Positions 42,317 to 53,024 of a stretch of DNA of 64,000 bases are shown here, piece after piece. The stretch lies in assembly GCA_963556145.1 (NCBI GenBank), contig OY744467.1:2294001-2358000 (forward strand). Reading direction: 5' to 3'. The notes beneath the pieces were generated by a model. It was not told the origin of the DNA. It did not search any database and saw nothing but the letters and a program-made list of their open reading frames with translations. The position numbers and the translations under genes are program-made. How positions within the stretch are numbered: position 1 is the first letter of the stretch; every line of letters begins with the position of its first letter. This DNA comes from Hygrocybe punicea. Taxonomy: Eukaryota; Basidiomycota; Agaricomycetes; Agaricales; Hygrophoraceae.

Positions 42317-43675
42317 ATGTCCGACCTCTATGACGCTTATTATTCCTTCATCGACAGCATCGATCCCGAGATCCAGCCGGACTACGAAGAGGCCATCAAC
42401 GCGGTGGCCGAGTTCCACAACGACCGGTTCATGACGATGACCGAGGGAAACGAGGGATTGGCGAGGCAATGGTTGACCGGCCGTAAAAGGGCGATGGTGA
42501 GTACTGTAATTGATGACCCGCGTCCTAGCCCAACTAACATTGGTCCGCTAGCGTGCCTATCATGGGATTGTCACTGAGCTCCGGGCTGCGGGCATCGTGC
42601 CAGTAGCCCTGCCTCTGTGGGCCGACCGGCAGTTGTACGCAATGGATGTCGAGGATTGGCTGAAGGAGGTGACGGAACGAGAGAAGCAGGGGGCAGCCGA
42701 CGCAAAACGGCGAGAGGAGGAGGAGGCAGCTAACCGAGATAAAGAAGCGAAGCGGCTGGCGGCGTTAAAAGACCAAGAGGAGGAACAAAGACGACGAGCG
42801 GTGTCTGAGGAACGACGAGACAGTCTAGAAAGGGTGAAGGAGTCGCAACACTGGAACCAAGAGGCGGACCAAGTCGAGAGGGGGTCGGCCGCATATCGGC
42901 GCGAACTTAGCGAGGAACGCAGGGAAAAGGCTATCGAGGAGGGCCCACCGGCCACAGGTGGTTGAGAGGGCAGTCCGTGGTCGGCTGCGGTGGGTGAGGG
43001 TGAGCAAGAGCGGGATCAGCTTGAGACCGCGGTGATCGGGGAGTTGGAGGAGACGACGGTGAGTTTTTCCTTTGAGCACTAGTTCATCGTTACTGAGACT
43101 TTTGATAGCTGACCAAACCATTTCCTTTGCAGGCTTGCACCAACTGCGTCAAGGCCGGAGAGGCTTGCCGGGGCGTAACCGGATATGTCTGCGACTGGTG
43201 CCAAAGGTTGAAGAAGAGGTGTACTAACGCTACACACTGGACGGGCAGGGGTCGGCGCAAGGTGGATACCGGAAAGGGCAAAGAGGTCGCGGTCGGCACG
43301 AGGAAGCCATTGTCGTTCACGACAAAGCCAATCCGCAGTAGGCCGGCCCGGGCCTCAACGAGCAGGCCGCAGGTCGAGGATGTGGAATCGGTCGAGGACG
43401 ATGATGAAGACGAGGAAGAGTCGGAGGAAGAACAGCCAACGAAAAGGCTTAGGGCGGCCTCGGCAGCAAACCCGTTTGTCTTGACGATGGAGAATTATGA
43501 GCAGGTGTCAGCGTGGCTGGTGGTCCTTACAGAGGAGCTGGGAGCCCTAGGCACCAACGTCAACCATCACCTCGTCCACTTCGGTCAAGAGTTCCAGCGG
43601 CTCTGCATCGATCTCGAACGGTCGACCTCAAGGTTGGCGATGTTGAGGTGGGACCACGAGACTGGCTGCCTGTAA
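42317..43675 (+). pseudogene. Antisense Zn2Cys6-type gene inside the gypsy element
   Basis: Three exons run opposite to gag-pol. Exon 1, 42317-42496, starts MSDLYDAYYSFIDSIDPEIQ. Exon 2, 42552-43058, begins RAYHGIVTELRAAGIVPVAL and forms a long charged coiled coil. Exon 3, 43133-43675, begins ACTNCVKAGEACRGVTGYVC. Introns are clean GT-AG (GTGAGT at 42497 and 43059). Exon 3 carries six cysteines spaced C-x2-C-x6-C-x7-C-x2-C-x6-C followed by Lys/Arg, which is the fungal Zn2Cys6 binuclear-cluster DNA-binding pattern. An acidic stretch and a helical C-terminus follow (ERSTSRLAMLRWDHETGCL). A single in-frame TGA at 42963-42965 disrupts exon 2. A regulator or nucleic-acid-binding accessory protein of the element is the likely role, by inference. 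The start is 170 bp from the LTR, which could supply an antisense promoter. Confidence 0.7.
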
Positions 43676-44513
43676 ATAGAAAAAAAATAACGAGCCCGTG
43701 TATATAAAAAAATATATCATGTACATAAAAGACGTATCAGCTTGTTCACCCAGCTAAGGAAAGCCGATCAGCTCCCGAAGACATAGGACTATTTGCATCA
43801 TTCGTCATATCGTTAGAAAACTAAGAGGAACTAAATAAAATCGGGGTATAACGTGGACAGAATATAAAGGAGATGCTTAATCATCGTCGGGTGAGGAGTC
43901 TATGGAGGGCGGGTACATCGGTGTAGAGGCTCCGGGCCATCTGGACCCGAATCCTCTTCATATCCCACATCGTCCCCGTCCATTCCCATTCATGTATCGT
44001 CGATTCCGCCCGATTCCGGTAGTTTCCATCGATTCCGCTCCGGATTCCGCCTCCGGAATCGTTCATACTCAAGATGCGATGTCTCTAACGACCTGGAATC
44101 AGTATGTATATAGTTACATATGATATATCTTCGTTTCCCGTTACTTAGTACATAGCACCATTCCCCCTATACTCCGCTCCACCTCTCTACCATCAGTTAC
44201 AGCCTTCGCTTGTAGTACCTAGTTACTACAGCACAGGATCTCTCCCAGTAGTATAAAAGATGTACTCTTATACTACAACCATATAGAAAATACAGGTTAT
44301 CGCTCCCCTTCAGTTCTATTTCTTAGTCCTCGCTTCGTATCATCTCCATATTAGTCTTCGTAACTCCACTCCCTACACTTCCCCTCTGATCCAGAACCCC
44401 TGGATTCGGGTTGGATTGATTAGACATTACAAAGACACTAAACTCCTCTGATCACTTCTTAGCTGATCACCCTTTCCGTAGATTCCCATTTGGGTCTACA
44501 ACCGAACTCGCCG
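43676..44513. other. Non-coding spacer between the antisense gene and integrase
   Basis: No open frame of substance. The antisense gene and gag-pol converge here, so both would need transcript ends in this interval. Short alternating TATA-rich words occur near 43700-43730. Confidence 0.5.
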
Positions 44514-45735
44514 TCACATCGGATCATCAAGATTGTTTGAATTGGTATCGTTGGCATCGGGATATTGTAAGAAATCATGCAATGGTATCGATATTTTCGA
44601 GCGGGCGTGGTAGGGTACGACTCGGAAAGCGGCAAATCGGGATCTAGAAACCGCACTGTCGAGTTCGGCAAGTATGTAGGATCTGCCTTCTGTTTTCCTG
44701 ACAACAACCATGGGTCCAAAGTACCACGGTTTTGCTTTACAATCGAGAGACATTTCGATATGTGAATTTCGGATGAGAACGAGGTTACCGGGTTCAAAGT
44801 CGAAAACTTTGATCGTGTTGGCGTATTTCTGCTCAAATTGCTGGGCGGACGCGAGCCGAGATTTGGTAAGCTTTTCTTTGACCCGATCGAGGTTGGCTTC
44901 TCGTTTACGAAGTTGTCGGGCGTGGATGACTATGAGGTCAGTCATAGACGCGTCGGAACCATGTACGTAGCTTCGGCAAAATTGAATGGAAAAAGCGGTT
45001 CTACTCCGTGTGCGATGTAGTAGGACGAGTATCCGAGGCTTTTGTGTGTAGTGACCCGTTCAGCCCAAAATACGGAGTGGGTTACGGTATGCCATTTCTT
45101 TTCATCTCCGTCACAACTTTTCATAATGGCCTCCCAGACATCTAGGTGGTGACGCTCAATGGGTCCCTTCACTTGTGAGTTATAGGGCGAAATGCGGATG
45201 TGCCGGATACCGTAGCAGGAGGCAAGATAGTCGAGCGCTTCTACGAACGGCTTGCTGTTGTCGGTAACAATTTCTTCGAGAGCGCCCCAAAGGCATAAGA
45301 TGTCTTCGAATAGGAATGTGCCGATGGTCGAGCTGGTCTCGCAGCATAGCATTCGGAACTCGGGATAGGTGGAGAGGGAGCAACGGGCTTGGACAATGTA
45401 CCAGTAGCCGCCGGATTGTGGCATAAACATCATGTTGACGTATGCTTTGCGGAATAGTGAGGCCGGTGTAGCAACGGTCGGCGGAATGTGGTGATAACGC
45501 ATTTGTCGTACTTGGCACTGATGACAAGACTGGATGTACCACTTAACGTCGTGGTCGAGGTGCGGCCACCAGAAACAATCGAGCAGCCGAGCGCGGATGG
45601 AGAATATACCTTTGTGGCCGAGAGAGTCGTGAGCGTCTTTGAGTAACTGAAGCCGGCAGTCGGGCGGTATGACGAGTTTGTGTTTTCCATGACGGTCTTT
45701 GCGCCAAAGCTTGTTATCGGTGACGAAGAACTCAA
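44514..45735 (-). pseudogene. Gypsy integrase, frameshifted
   Basis: The minus strand reads an HHCC-like zinc region (WYIQSCHQCQVRQMRYHHIP). The rve core follows with FEDILCLWGALEEIVTDNSK (catalytic Asp in TDN) and PYNSQVKGPIERHHLDVWEA (catalytic Glu in PIE). After a shift near 44942 a new frame starts MTDLIVIHARQLRKREANLD and carries the GPY/F-type end (KPWYFGPMVVVRKTEGRSYI). The family has these in one frame, so at least one indel is present. Confidence 0.8.
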
Positions 45736-45918
45736 GGGAGTATCTCAGGAACAGATGGTACTCGTCATCTGTGAGGTTCGCAGGTCGGGTTAGATCTCGT
45801 AACCAGGTCTCGACGAGAGCAAGACTCGAGTGTCGGCCGTGCGGGCTTTATCGGATCACGGTATGTCAGAAACGGCTTCCTGATTTGTGTAGACGAGGAC
45901 GGCGGGTAACTTGTGGAG

Positions 45919-47034
45919 TCAGTCAGCTGTGGCACGGCAGCAGCCGCATATGGCAATCGGCTTAGACGGCGTGGGGACGGGTCGGTAGTTAACGACTTCC
46001 ATAAAGAAACCGTAAGAGTGGTCGAGCCAGTCGTCGGAGTCGTCAATCTCCTCGGGGTCTTCTGCAGCGCGGGGGCATCTGGAGAGTCCGTCGGGTGCAC
46101 CGTGTGCGGAAGCAGGTACGTGAACAAGTCTAAAATCAAATAAGAGCACGCCAGCTATCCATCGGTTGATCGTTGCATTGGGCTGAATGTCGGAGTTGTT
46201 GAGCATCCCTTTTATGTACTTCGTGTCGACTTCGACGGTGAGGTTGCAGACGCCGATAATGAAAATCCGGTAGGCGCGGAGGGCCCTGAAGAGACCGTAA
46301 AGCTCAAGCTTGGACTGGGAGTATTGGGCTTCACGCTCGTTCCATGATATTGAACCAAAGTGATTCGGGTAATGTTTTCCATCGGCGCGGATTTGCATAA
46401 GAATGAAGCCGACTCCATGAACGGATGAATCGATGGCGAGAATGACCTCCCATTCATGCGTGTAATCGATAGCGCACAGCGCTGGCAATGAAATGATGGC
46501 ATTTTTGAGGTAGTCGATGGCGGTCTCTTCTTCTTCACCAAATTCGAAGGGTATACCTTTGTGGGTAAGACGGACAAGGGGTCGGGAGTGGAGCGAGAAG
46601 TCCTTGATAAAAATACGCAAGATGCCGCAGATACCGAGAAAGGCGCGAACTTCGGTGAGGTTGGTCAGCAGTGGCCAATCGCGAATCTTCTGTACTTTGG
46701 AGTCGTCGGCTACTCTTCCTTCGTATGTGCATCGGTGGCCAACAACGATGACTGAGGGTCGACACAACTCGAGTTTCTTGCCGTTAAAGGCACCGCCGAC
46801 ATAGCGGAAACGCTGGATGATGCGGTTGACACCTTGGAAGTGCTCCCAAATGAAACGTCGGATTGCCGGGTTCTCGGGTATGGTCTCGTAGGTACCGTCG
46901 GGTTGCTCATAGCGGGTTGGAGGCCCTTTGACGGGAATATCGTCCATATACAGAACGGCAAGATGAGGGATTTCGTCACAGAGGATGTACGTGGAGTCAC
47001 CATGTAGGATCTGCGGGGAATTTGTGTATCCCAT
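45919..47034 (-). pseudogene. Gypsy RT (palm end) and RNase H
   Basis: The frame starts at MGYTNSPQILHGDS and shows LAVLYMDDIPVKG (the YxDD catalytic motif, here YMDDI). VVGHRCTYEGRVADDSKVQK and AFLGICGILRIFIKDFSLHS (RT thumb) follow. The RNase H domain then shows WEVILAIDSSVHGVGFILMQ, QYSQSKLELYGLFRALRAYR, LTVEVDTKYIKGML and VPASAHGAPDGLSR. It is the continuation of the RT at 47050-48093 after a single TGA codon at 47050-47052, in the same frame. Confidence 0.88.
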
Positions 47035-47049
47035 AGCGATCCGCGTAAG

Positions 47050-48093
47050 TCAAAGCGTTCCGAGTGGAGACTGAAATGTCATATAGTCCCGAGACGAGGG
47101 GTGGACGAGGGGTTGGTCGAAAGAGACAAAGAGGTCGAAAGAAGTGTAGCAAGAGTGGCCGCCAAAGGCCTCGGCCAAGTGCTCGGTCATGGGCGGTACA
47201 GCAGGATCGCGGATAGTGACGGTGTTAAGCGGCTGTAGATCATGGACGATTCGAAGGGACTTCCCATCCTGTTTCAAAACGCAGAACCAGCGGGAGCGGT
47301 ATGACGAATTCGAGGGTTCATAGGTACCGGCATTAATTTTGTCTTTGATGATGCCAATGACTTCGTTAAGGATGCCGGGTGGGATTGGGATATTGCGATG
47401 GACCCATGGGTCGTGCGGTACGGTGGGAATGTGGATCGGCAGGAAGTAGTCCGTATTGAACTGGCCTTTCTCGGATTCATTCCAGGCGAAGGTGGCTTCT
47501 TGCATTTTGATGATATGGTGGCCAAGTTTCTCTTCCTCAGGCCAAAGGAATCCATCCGGGTTCATCGGCATCGCGTCGTGTCGTTCCTGAGTGTAGTGGG
47601 TGCCGGGTGTAAAGTCGGGCGGGTGTGTCGGGAGCGTGGGTAAGTCGGCTAGCAGGTCGCCGGTGATCTCGCATATGATCCGGTATTCGTCGGGAAGAGT
47701 GGTAGAAATTGGGTGGATACGATCAGCTACCTTCTTATACTTTTTCTTGGTGATGACTCCTCTTAGGTCCCTGGTAGGGGGGGTGGTATACGAGATATAA
47801 GTAGCGTGTTCAGTAGGGGCTTTGTTACAAATATTCAAAGAAGAAATAGGTGACACGGGAGCGGAGACAGAACAAGACAAAGGGAGGGTATCGGTAGTAC
47901 ATATCTGATTTTGTACATCGGTCAACAATGAAATGTACTGGGCGGCAGTCTGAGGCTGAGACGAAGAGAAATCTAAATCGATAGAAAAACATAAGTCCTC
48001 TTCTAGGGGAAACGACAAAAGGGAAGCATAGTTCGTGGTATAGGTGTGGTCGCTTTCGAGTGGCGGCTTCTCATCTCCTGGTGCATCCTTCAC
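47050..48093 (-). pseudogene. Gypsy RT N-terminal part, ending at an in-frame TGA
   Basis: The N-terminal 230 residues are a linker. RT starts around NIPIPPGILNEVIGIIKDKI and shows YEPSNSSYRSRWFCVLKQDG, SLRIVHDLQPLNTVTIRDPA and CYTSFDLFVSFDQPLVHPSS, the RT finger and the first catalytic Asp (FDLF). It stops at FQSPLGTL followed by TGA. Family members have Arg at this point (GTLR), so CGA to TGA explains it. Everything downstream stays in frame. Confidence 0.85.
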
Positions 48094-48119
48094 GAGAGGT
48101 ATCTCCGGGTCCTCGACTT

Positions 48120-50603
48120 TTAAAAATCTGGCTTTCCGGTGTCAGACCGCTCTCGTTGGTTCTTCTGGTTGTGCTCAATGGTGGGCAAGGCGATGACGGC
48201 ACCAGTGTTTGGATCCGTGTTTGTGACTTGTTGCTCTCCGTTTTTATAATCCTTCGTAAGGGCCTCGGAAAGCGTGAAGAACGGTCGGCTGATGAGGATC
48301 TCATAAGGGGTGTCGTCGACGACTTGGACTTGGAGGAAAAGATCGATGTCGCTGAAGGTAAATTTGAGGTTGGCGATCCGGCCGAGGGTGTCATTGTCGC
48401 TTTTATTTGCTGACTGCATCCGCATCTTCATATTTTGGAGGCTGTAACCGAGTTTCTCCCAAATGTCGCGTCGCATACCGATGATCATGGAGCCGTTGTC
48501 GAGGACGCACTTGAATACGAATTTGCCATTGATGAGTGGGTAGACCGCATGGAGAGGGACTGAGTCACGGCCGACGATGAGCAGGACGTTTTCCTGACAA
48601 TGTTGACAGGCGTGAGTGGGAATTTTGGGTGCGTGAAAATGGAAGACCTCGACGTTGTTACTCTCGGCAGTGACCTTTTTTGAAGTAGTGAGGTCCTTCA
48701 TGTGATGGCGGGCGTCGGACGACATGGCTAAAAGTTCTCGTTGCAAAATGCAGACTTGAGAATCGAGCGCGCGGTCGATGACGGATTTGGCGATACCGGG
48801 ATCTTCGATCGGGGCCTGGTAGTGGTATTGGGGGTGCGATGCGGGAAGGTTCTGGGGAGTGTGTGGCACGAAGGTGGTCGGCTCGGTCAGCCGCGTGTTC
48901 GAAGGGGGGACTATGGTGATCGGCTGCTCGTTGATAGGTCTGGCCGTTTTCTCGGCGGGTTTCGTGGCGGGGACGGATGTGGAAGCGGCGGGTGGATTGG
49001 GATATGTCTCTCTAGACTTGCCTTTCACTTTAGAGGGGATTTCTACACCGTCGAATCTAACCCATTTACGAAGCCGCTGCACTTCAGCTTCCAGAACCTT
49101 AATCTGTTCGTTGTCGTTGTCGATGTCGGACGTCGTGGACTGAAAGATGTCGGCGTACTCGGTGGTGACCTCTGGTTCGTAGGTGGGTACTTCGACGGTG
49201 GAGATGAAGTTAGTTTTGACATGAGGTGGCGGGTTGCGTTGGAACGGTTCTGTGGGGTTGCAGGCAGGGGGAGCGCGGTTGCCGGGGTTCTGTGCGTGCC
49301 ACACATCGAAGCGATCCTTCATATTTTTGCTGATGATAGCCTTTGGAAGATACATTCCATTAGGCAACACGATGCGGCCGTGCTCATTCTTGCGGCATAT
49401 TCCATCTTGCGTGTACTGCTCGCAAATGGGACAATCGCATATACGATGGAACGGGTCGTCGCAAAAGAAGCAGTTGAAATTGGTGAAACCCTGTCCGGCG
49501 GTGGTCGGCTCAGCCCTATTTGCACAAGGCTTTGGGGGGTTGTTGCATTCGGTGAGGGCTTGCATGAGGACGGCGAGTTGTTGCAAAACGAGACAAAATA
49601 GGTCGGATACGTTAGGTTCGACCGGTTCCACTTTAGGAATGACTGGGTCATAGCGAGCGGGTGGCGGGTAGCAGGTGGCGGATTCTATTGGAGTCAAGTA
49701 CCGGATGGCGGCAGGCGACATTGACGATAGACGAGAGACGGTGGATGGTTCGGCCACGGTTCTGGCCAGCAGGAAGTGGGCGCAGTTGTGGAAGTCCTGG
49801 AAGTCGTAAGGGTCGCTATGGAAATGGTTCGGGTTTTGGTACTGCAGATGGGTTTTGATGTCCTTTTTAAGCTTGGCATGGAAGCCATTCTTGTACACGA
49901 TGTTGTGTTCTTGAGGAGAGATTCAACCCTTGTCTAAGAGGAATCCTGAGATCCGGATGAACTCGCGGTAGTATTTGCCAAGTTCAGCGTGAGTACGGAT
50001 GCCGTAACTGGTTTGGGTGTGGGTGAGACAGTCAAGATCCACCATCGTGTACCGATGATCGTCCTCCGTGCCCGGGTATAGCACGAGAACGCTCCTTTTG
50101 AAAGTCGCGTAATTGGTGCCAGTCGTGCTAGGCAAACTTGCCCAAAGCTCGTAATCGCTAAGGGATGCGTAGCGCAAGCTATGCTTAATGCGGCCTGCGT
50201 CGTTGAGGCCAGCATCGGCAGCAAGTAGCTCGACTTCTTCGAAGAAGCGGCTTAAGTTGAGTGGGTTCCCGTTGAAGGTCGGGGCCGTAGAATGACCGCG
50301 AGCGGGCATTTGTTGTGGAGTAACATGGGGAGCAGTAACGTGGGGAGTGGTCGAAGATCTGGAGGTTGAAGTCATTGTTGTAATAAAATTTGGTTGAGAT
50401 GGGACGGTTGTCGGGTGTACGATGGGCGGGTCGGGTAACGTGGATGATGATGGTGTGGGCAAAGACGAAGATGGGGATAATGACAATGACGGAGTTTTCG
50501 ATGTCGAGAGCAAAGACATGGATGGGGGTTCTAATGAGGTCGAAGTCAGGGATGTAGGCGATGCCAGTGTCGAACTGAGATCGGATGAGTCGGGTGTTAT
50601 CAT
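48120..50603 (-). pseudogene. Gypsy gag-protease, with one in-frame TGA
   Basis: The start at 50603 gives MITPDSSDLSSTLASPTSLT, a Ser/Thr/Pro-rich leader. The capsid-like region follows (TAPTFNGNPLNLSRFFEEVE, KHSLRYASLSDYELWASLPS). A TGA at 49923-49925 interrupts FLLDKG-x-ISPQEHN. The frame then continues with a CCHC-like knuckle (NCFFCDDPFHRICDCPICEQ), a coiled region (NEQIKVLEAEVQRLRKWVRF) and a retropepsin-like segment (VFKCVLDNGSMIIGMRRDIW). Its active site reads DNGS, where D(S/T)G(S/A) is usual. The C-terminus is at 48120. Confidence 0.82.
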
Positions 50604-50854
50604 AATTATCGGTATATCGACCGATTCGAGACTGTCGGATGATAGATATAAAGGGGTGTTTGACCCTGAGACGAGCAGAAGATTGTTATGTCGAGTGAGG
50701 TGGTCGGGTACTAGCTGGAAGAAGTCGTCGTCGATTGTCGGGTCAAAGGCAGCTAAAGAGAGTTCTTGTTGTAGAGTTCTTCGAGGAAGATCTCGAAGAC
50801 GACGGTCAGAGGGAGGGATATGGGAAGAGGAAGCTATGGTGGTGCTAGACTATT

Positions 50855-50871
50855 CCTCGCGGTGGGCTCCA
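50855..50871 (-). promoter_or_regulatory. Primer-binding site of the gypsy element
   Basis: On the minus strand, two bases after the 5' LTR ends (50874), the sequence reads TGGAGCCCACCGCGAGG. It begins TGG as expected for pairing with a tRNA CCA end. The identical 17-mer occurs at 4481-4497. The priming tRNA cannot be named from this window. Confidence 0.75.
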
Positions 50872-50873
50872 GA

Positions 50874-51647
50874 TGTAATGGTGAGGTCAGGGTGGCTGCG
50901 GAATAAAGATCCTAACCTGTGGTGTCAGCGTAGAAGTGACTAGGAATAGTCTAACAAGCTTCAGTGAGATGATAAGAAGGAAAGAGTAGAGAGCCGCCAA
51001 GTAAAACTACTAAAACTATCGAAGCCGATCTAAGCCGACGATGTCGGGTACAGCGGGTCGGGTGTCGGGTGACGAGGGACGTAGAGATAAAGGTGGTAGA
51101 ACGACGGGGAGAGCATCGAGGAAACCGACGAGTAATGTGTGCAATGGGTTTTACTGAGATACTAATTCTCAGAGAGAGGAAACAGGGGAACTGGTTTCTT
51201 ATTCAAAGACGGTGCTTGGGCACCGTTTTTATACTACAAATTTCTGTACCTAGATTCGGATGAGAGTCCTCAGCCGATGAGAGAAAACAAAGGAGAATAA
51301 ATAGGAAGAGGGTTGCGAGGCGACCACGACAGGGAAAATGGGTGGAAGATATAAAAACCCGTAAAAGATGTAATGTACTTTACTATATCTCCATAAGGGA
51401 GACGCTAGGTGCGAATAAGGCAAGTCCAATGTCGGGATCCCAGTCCGATGAGATCTATCTTTGATATTTGAAGTTCCATGAGTTTAGGAGGTGGGCCGAC
51501 CAGGTACGTGAGCAGCCGTGCTAGTCGGTGTGCATCGGGTTGCGTTGGGTTGCGTCGGGTTCGAGCGTGGATTGCTAGAGACGTCGGGTTCGAGCAGATT
51601 CATGAGATATCGAGTTTACAGCCTCAGAGGGTCGAGGACCCTCTACA
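50874..51647 (-). repeat. 5' LTR of the gypsy element
   Basis: 774-bp direct copy of 41364-42146; it is the 5' LTR because gag-pol runs leftwards from it. It carries the TATA box at 51226-51233 and the adjoining hairpin. Confidence 0.92.
51209..51233 (-). promoter_or_regulatory. LTR TATA box fused to a 7-bp hairpin
   Basis: On the minus strand TATAAAAACGGTGC runs straight into a perfect 7-bp inverted repeat, ACGGTGC...GCACCGT with a 4-base loop. The same arrangement is at 41707-41731. The family-B LTR has TATAAAAACGGTC...GACCGT at 14225-14250 and a decayed form near 51835-51865. A core promoter with a structured start region is the likely reading. Confidence 0.65.
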
Positions 51648-52349
51648 CTGACCATGCCAACGATGTCAGGTACAGTGGGTTGGGTCGGGTCGGAAACAAT
51701 GAACGAGCAGAGGAACAACGATAAAGACGATGACATGAACTATCAAAGTCTAAGGGCTACTAGGACGAGCTTGTGAAGGGATTAAAAGATGCTTCTGACT
51801 ATATGGAAATGGGGACTAAGGGTATCTCTTTTTGTACAGTCGTTGGGGACCATTTTTATAGTACATGTGTGTGTAGTCTACTTTCGGTCATGTCTATTTT
51901 GGCCGATGGTAAACTACAAAGAAAGGTTGGAATGGGGATGTGGAAAGGGGGGTTGCAATGCAACACAGACAGGAAAATGGAGGGGAAAATACATATCCAA
52001 GAAAAAGATCTGAAATCTCACATATATCTCTGAAGGGACAAGGGGATGGGTATATAGGGCAAGTCCGAAGTCGGGAATCAATGAGATCCATCTCCTATAA
52101 TTAGAACTCCGGGGCTTCTGAGGCTGCCGGATTTGGTCCGAAAGCGGCTGTGACAAAGCGGCATACGTCGGGTCACATTGGTCACATTGGGTCACGTCAC
52201 GTCAGGTTACGTCGGGTTGGAATGGGAATCATTTGGAGGTGTCGGGTTTGTCTGGATTCATGAGATATCAATGATACGGACTCAGGGGAATGTTGAGTCT
52301 CTACATCGATTCCAAGGCATCTCCAACATCCTGACATTTACCTATTACT

Positions 52350-52730
52350 GTGTCATGGCACCCAAATTCAATGTATGTTTCCTTGGCTTGCCACCCTTTG
52401 ATTGTGGTGACCCACTATCATGGTGGTCTACAATGCTTGATGATAAGGATATTATTATGCCAGCTGGGGTGCTTGCTTGCATGGGAGTGGACTTCCTTTC
52501 CACTCCAGGTTTGCTTTATTTCAACATGTGCATGTGATATCATGCACTTATCAAGGTTGTTTTTAGCAGCCTCAACTGATGTCAAATCTGGCTTTTCTCA
52601 TGGTGGGTGGAATGTAACAAAACTTTGGGACAACCTTTCAGATGATGCAACAGTGCTTGGCTCTTGGAGCAAGATCCCTGGCTTGATTCCAGATGCTGAG
52701 ATCATTGAACTCTTTCAGGATGAGGCTTGA
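52350..52730 (+). pseudogene. C-terminal hAT transposase fragment
   Basis: Exon one reads FNVCFLGLPPFDCGDPLSWW, then MPAGVLACMGVDFLSTPG. After an intron (GTTTGC near 52509 to TTTTTAG at about 52567) come ASTDVKSGFSHGG and ATVLGSWSKIPGLIPDAEII. DPLxWW and A(T/S)STDVE-x-x-FSxGG are the conserved dimerisation blocks of fungal hAT transposases; here the usual ER after DVE is KSG. The rest of the gene is deleted. It belongs to the element bounded by GATCGTTG duplications. Confidence 0.7.
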
Positions 52731-53024
52731 TGACCAAAAGGCAGGAATGGGCATGTTCAAGCTGTTCAGGGTGATATTTAGATGATGGTTGCATTATTAT
52801 TCACATATGATGTATGTAGCATGCATATCAACCATCTGTTACATGTCTGTAAAGTAGAGTGACCCACAAGTGATTTGTAATTCACAGGTAATATACTTGT
52901 GGGTCTGGGTTGACCTGTAAGAATTACCTGCGCAGATCTAGGTAAGGAGTTTGGATTTTGAAATACTTGTGGGTTCAGATCCAGATCACCTGTGGGTAGA
53001 ATCGTGATGGTCCCTAGATCGTTG

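Larger units (their letters stand above)
41364..51647 (-). mobile_element. Ty3/gypsy-type LTR retrotransposon, 10.3 kb
   Basis: Two direct LTRs (41364-42146, 783 bp; 50874-51647, 774 bp; TGTAATGG to CTCTACA) enclose a minus-strand gag, protease, RT, RNase H and integrase in that order, which is Ty3/gypsy order. The primer-binding site is at 50855-50871. In-frame TGAs occur at 49923-49925 and 47050-47052, and the integrase needs a frameshift near 44942, so this copy is inactive. A spliced gene lies on the opposite strand between the integrase and the 3' LTR. LTR differences are nearly all CpG transitions plus one 9-bp indel. Confidence 0.92.
41155..52305 (+). mobile_element. Solo LTR family B, split by the gypsy insertion
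   Basis: 41155-41363 matches the first part and 51648-52305 the rest of the family-B LTR found at 13774-14652. At the junction the left piece ends GAACCCGA and the right piece starts CTGACCATG, while the uninterrupted copy reads GAACCTGACGATG. The joined length is 867 bp against 879 bp for the other copy. Only CTGA/CCGA is repeated at the junction, so the gypsy target duplication is 4 bp with one later change. Confidence 0.85.
40779..53024. mobile_element. hAT element (40787-53016) that received nested insertions
   Basis: Perfect 13-bp inverted ends TAGGGACCATCAC occur at 40787 and, inverted, at 53004-53016. They are flanked by the exact 8-bp duplication GATCGTTG (40779-40786 and 53017-53024). 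Subterminal DNA on both sides is rich in CCTGTGGGT/ACCCACAGG words. Its own sequence is only 40787-41154 and 52306-53016 (about 1.08 kb); the 11.15 kb between is a family-B LTR holding a gypsy element. The remaining transposase piece (52350-52730) shows it derives from an autonomous hAT by internal deletion. Confidence 0.9.

Noticed and set aside
48741..49601. Plus-strand ORF of 286 codons opposite gypsy gag
   Set aside because: Gly/Val-rich mirror of the gag-protease frame without its own motifs, unlike the genuine antisense gene at 42317-43675.
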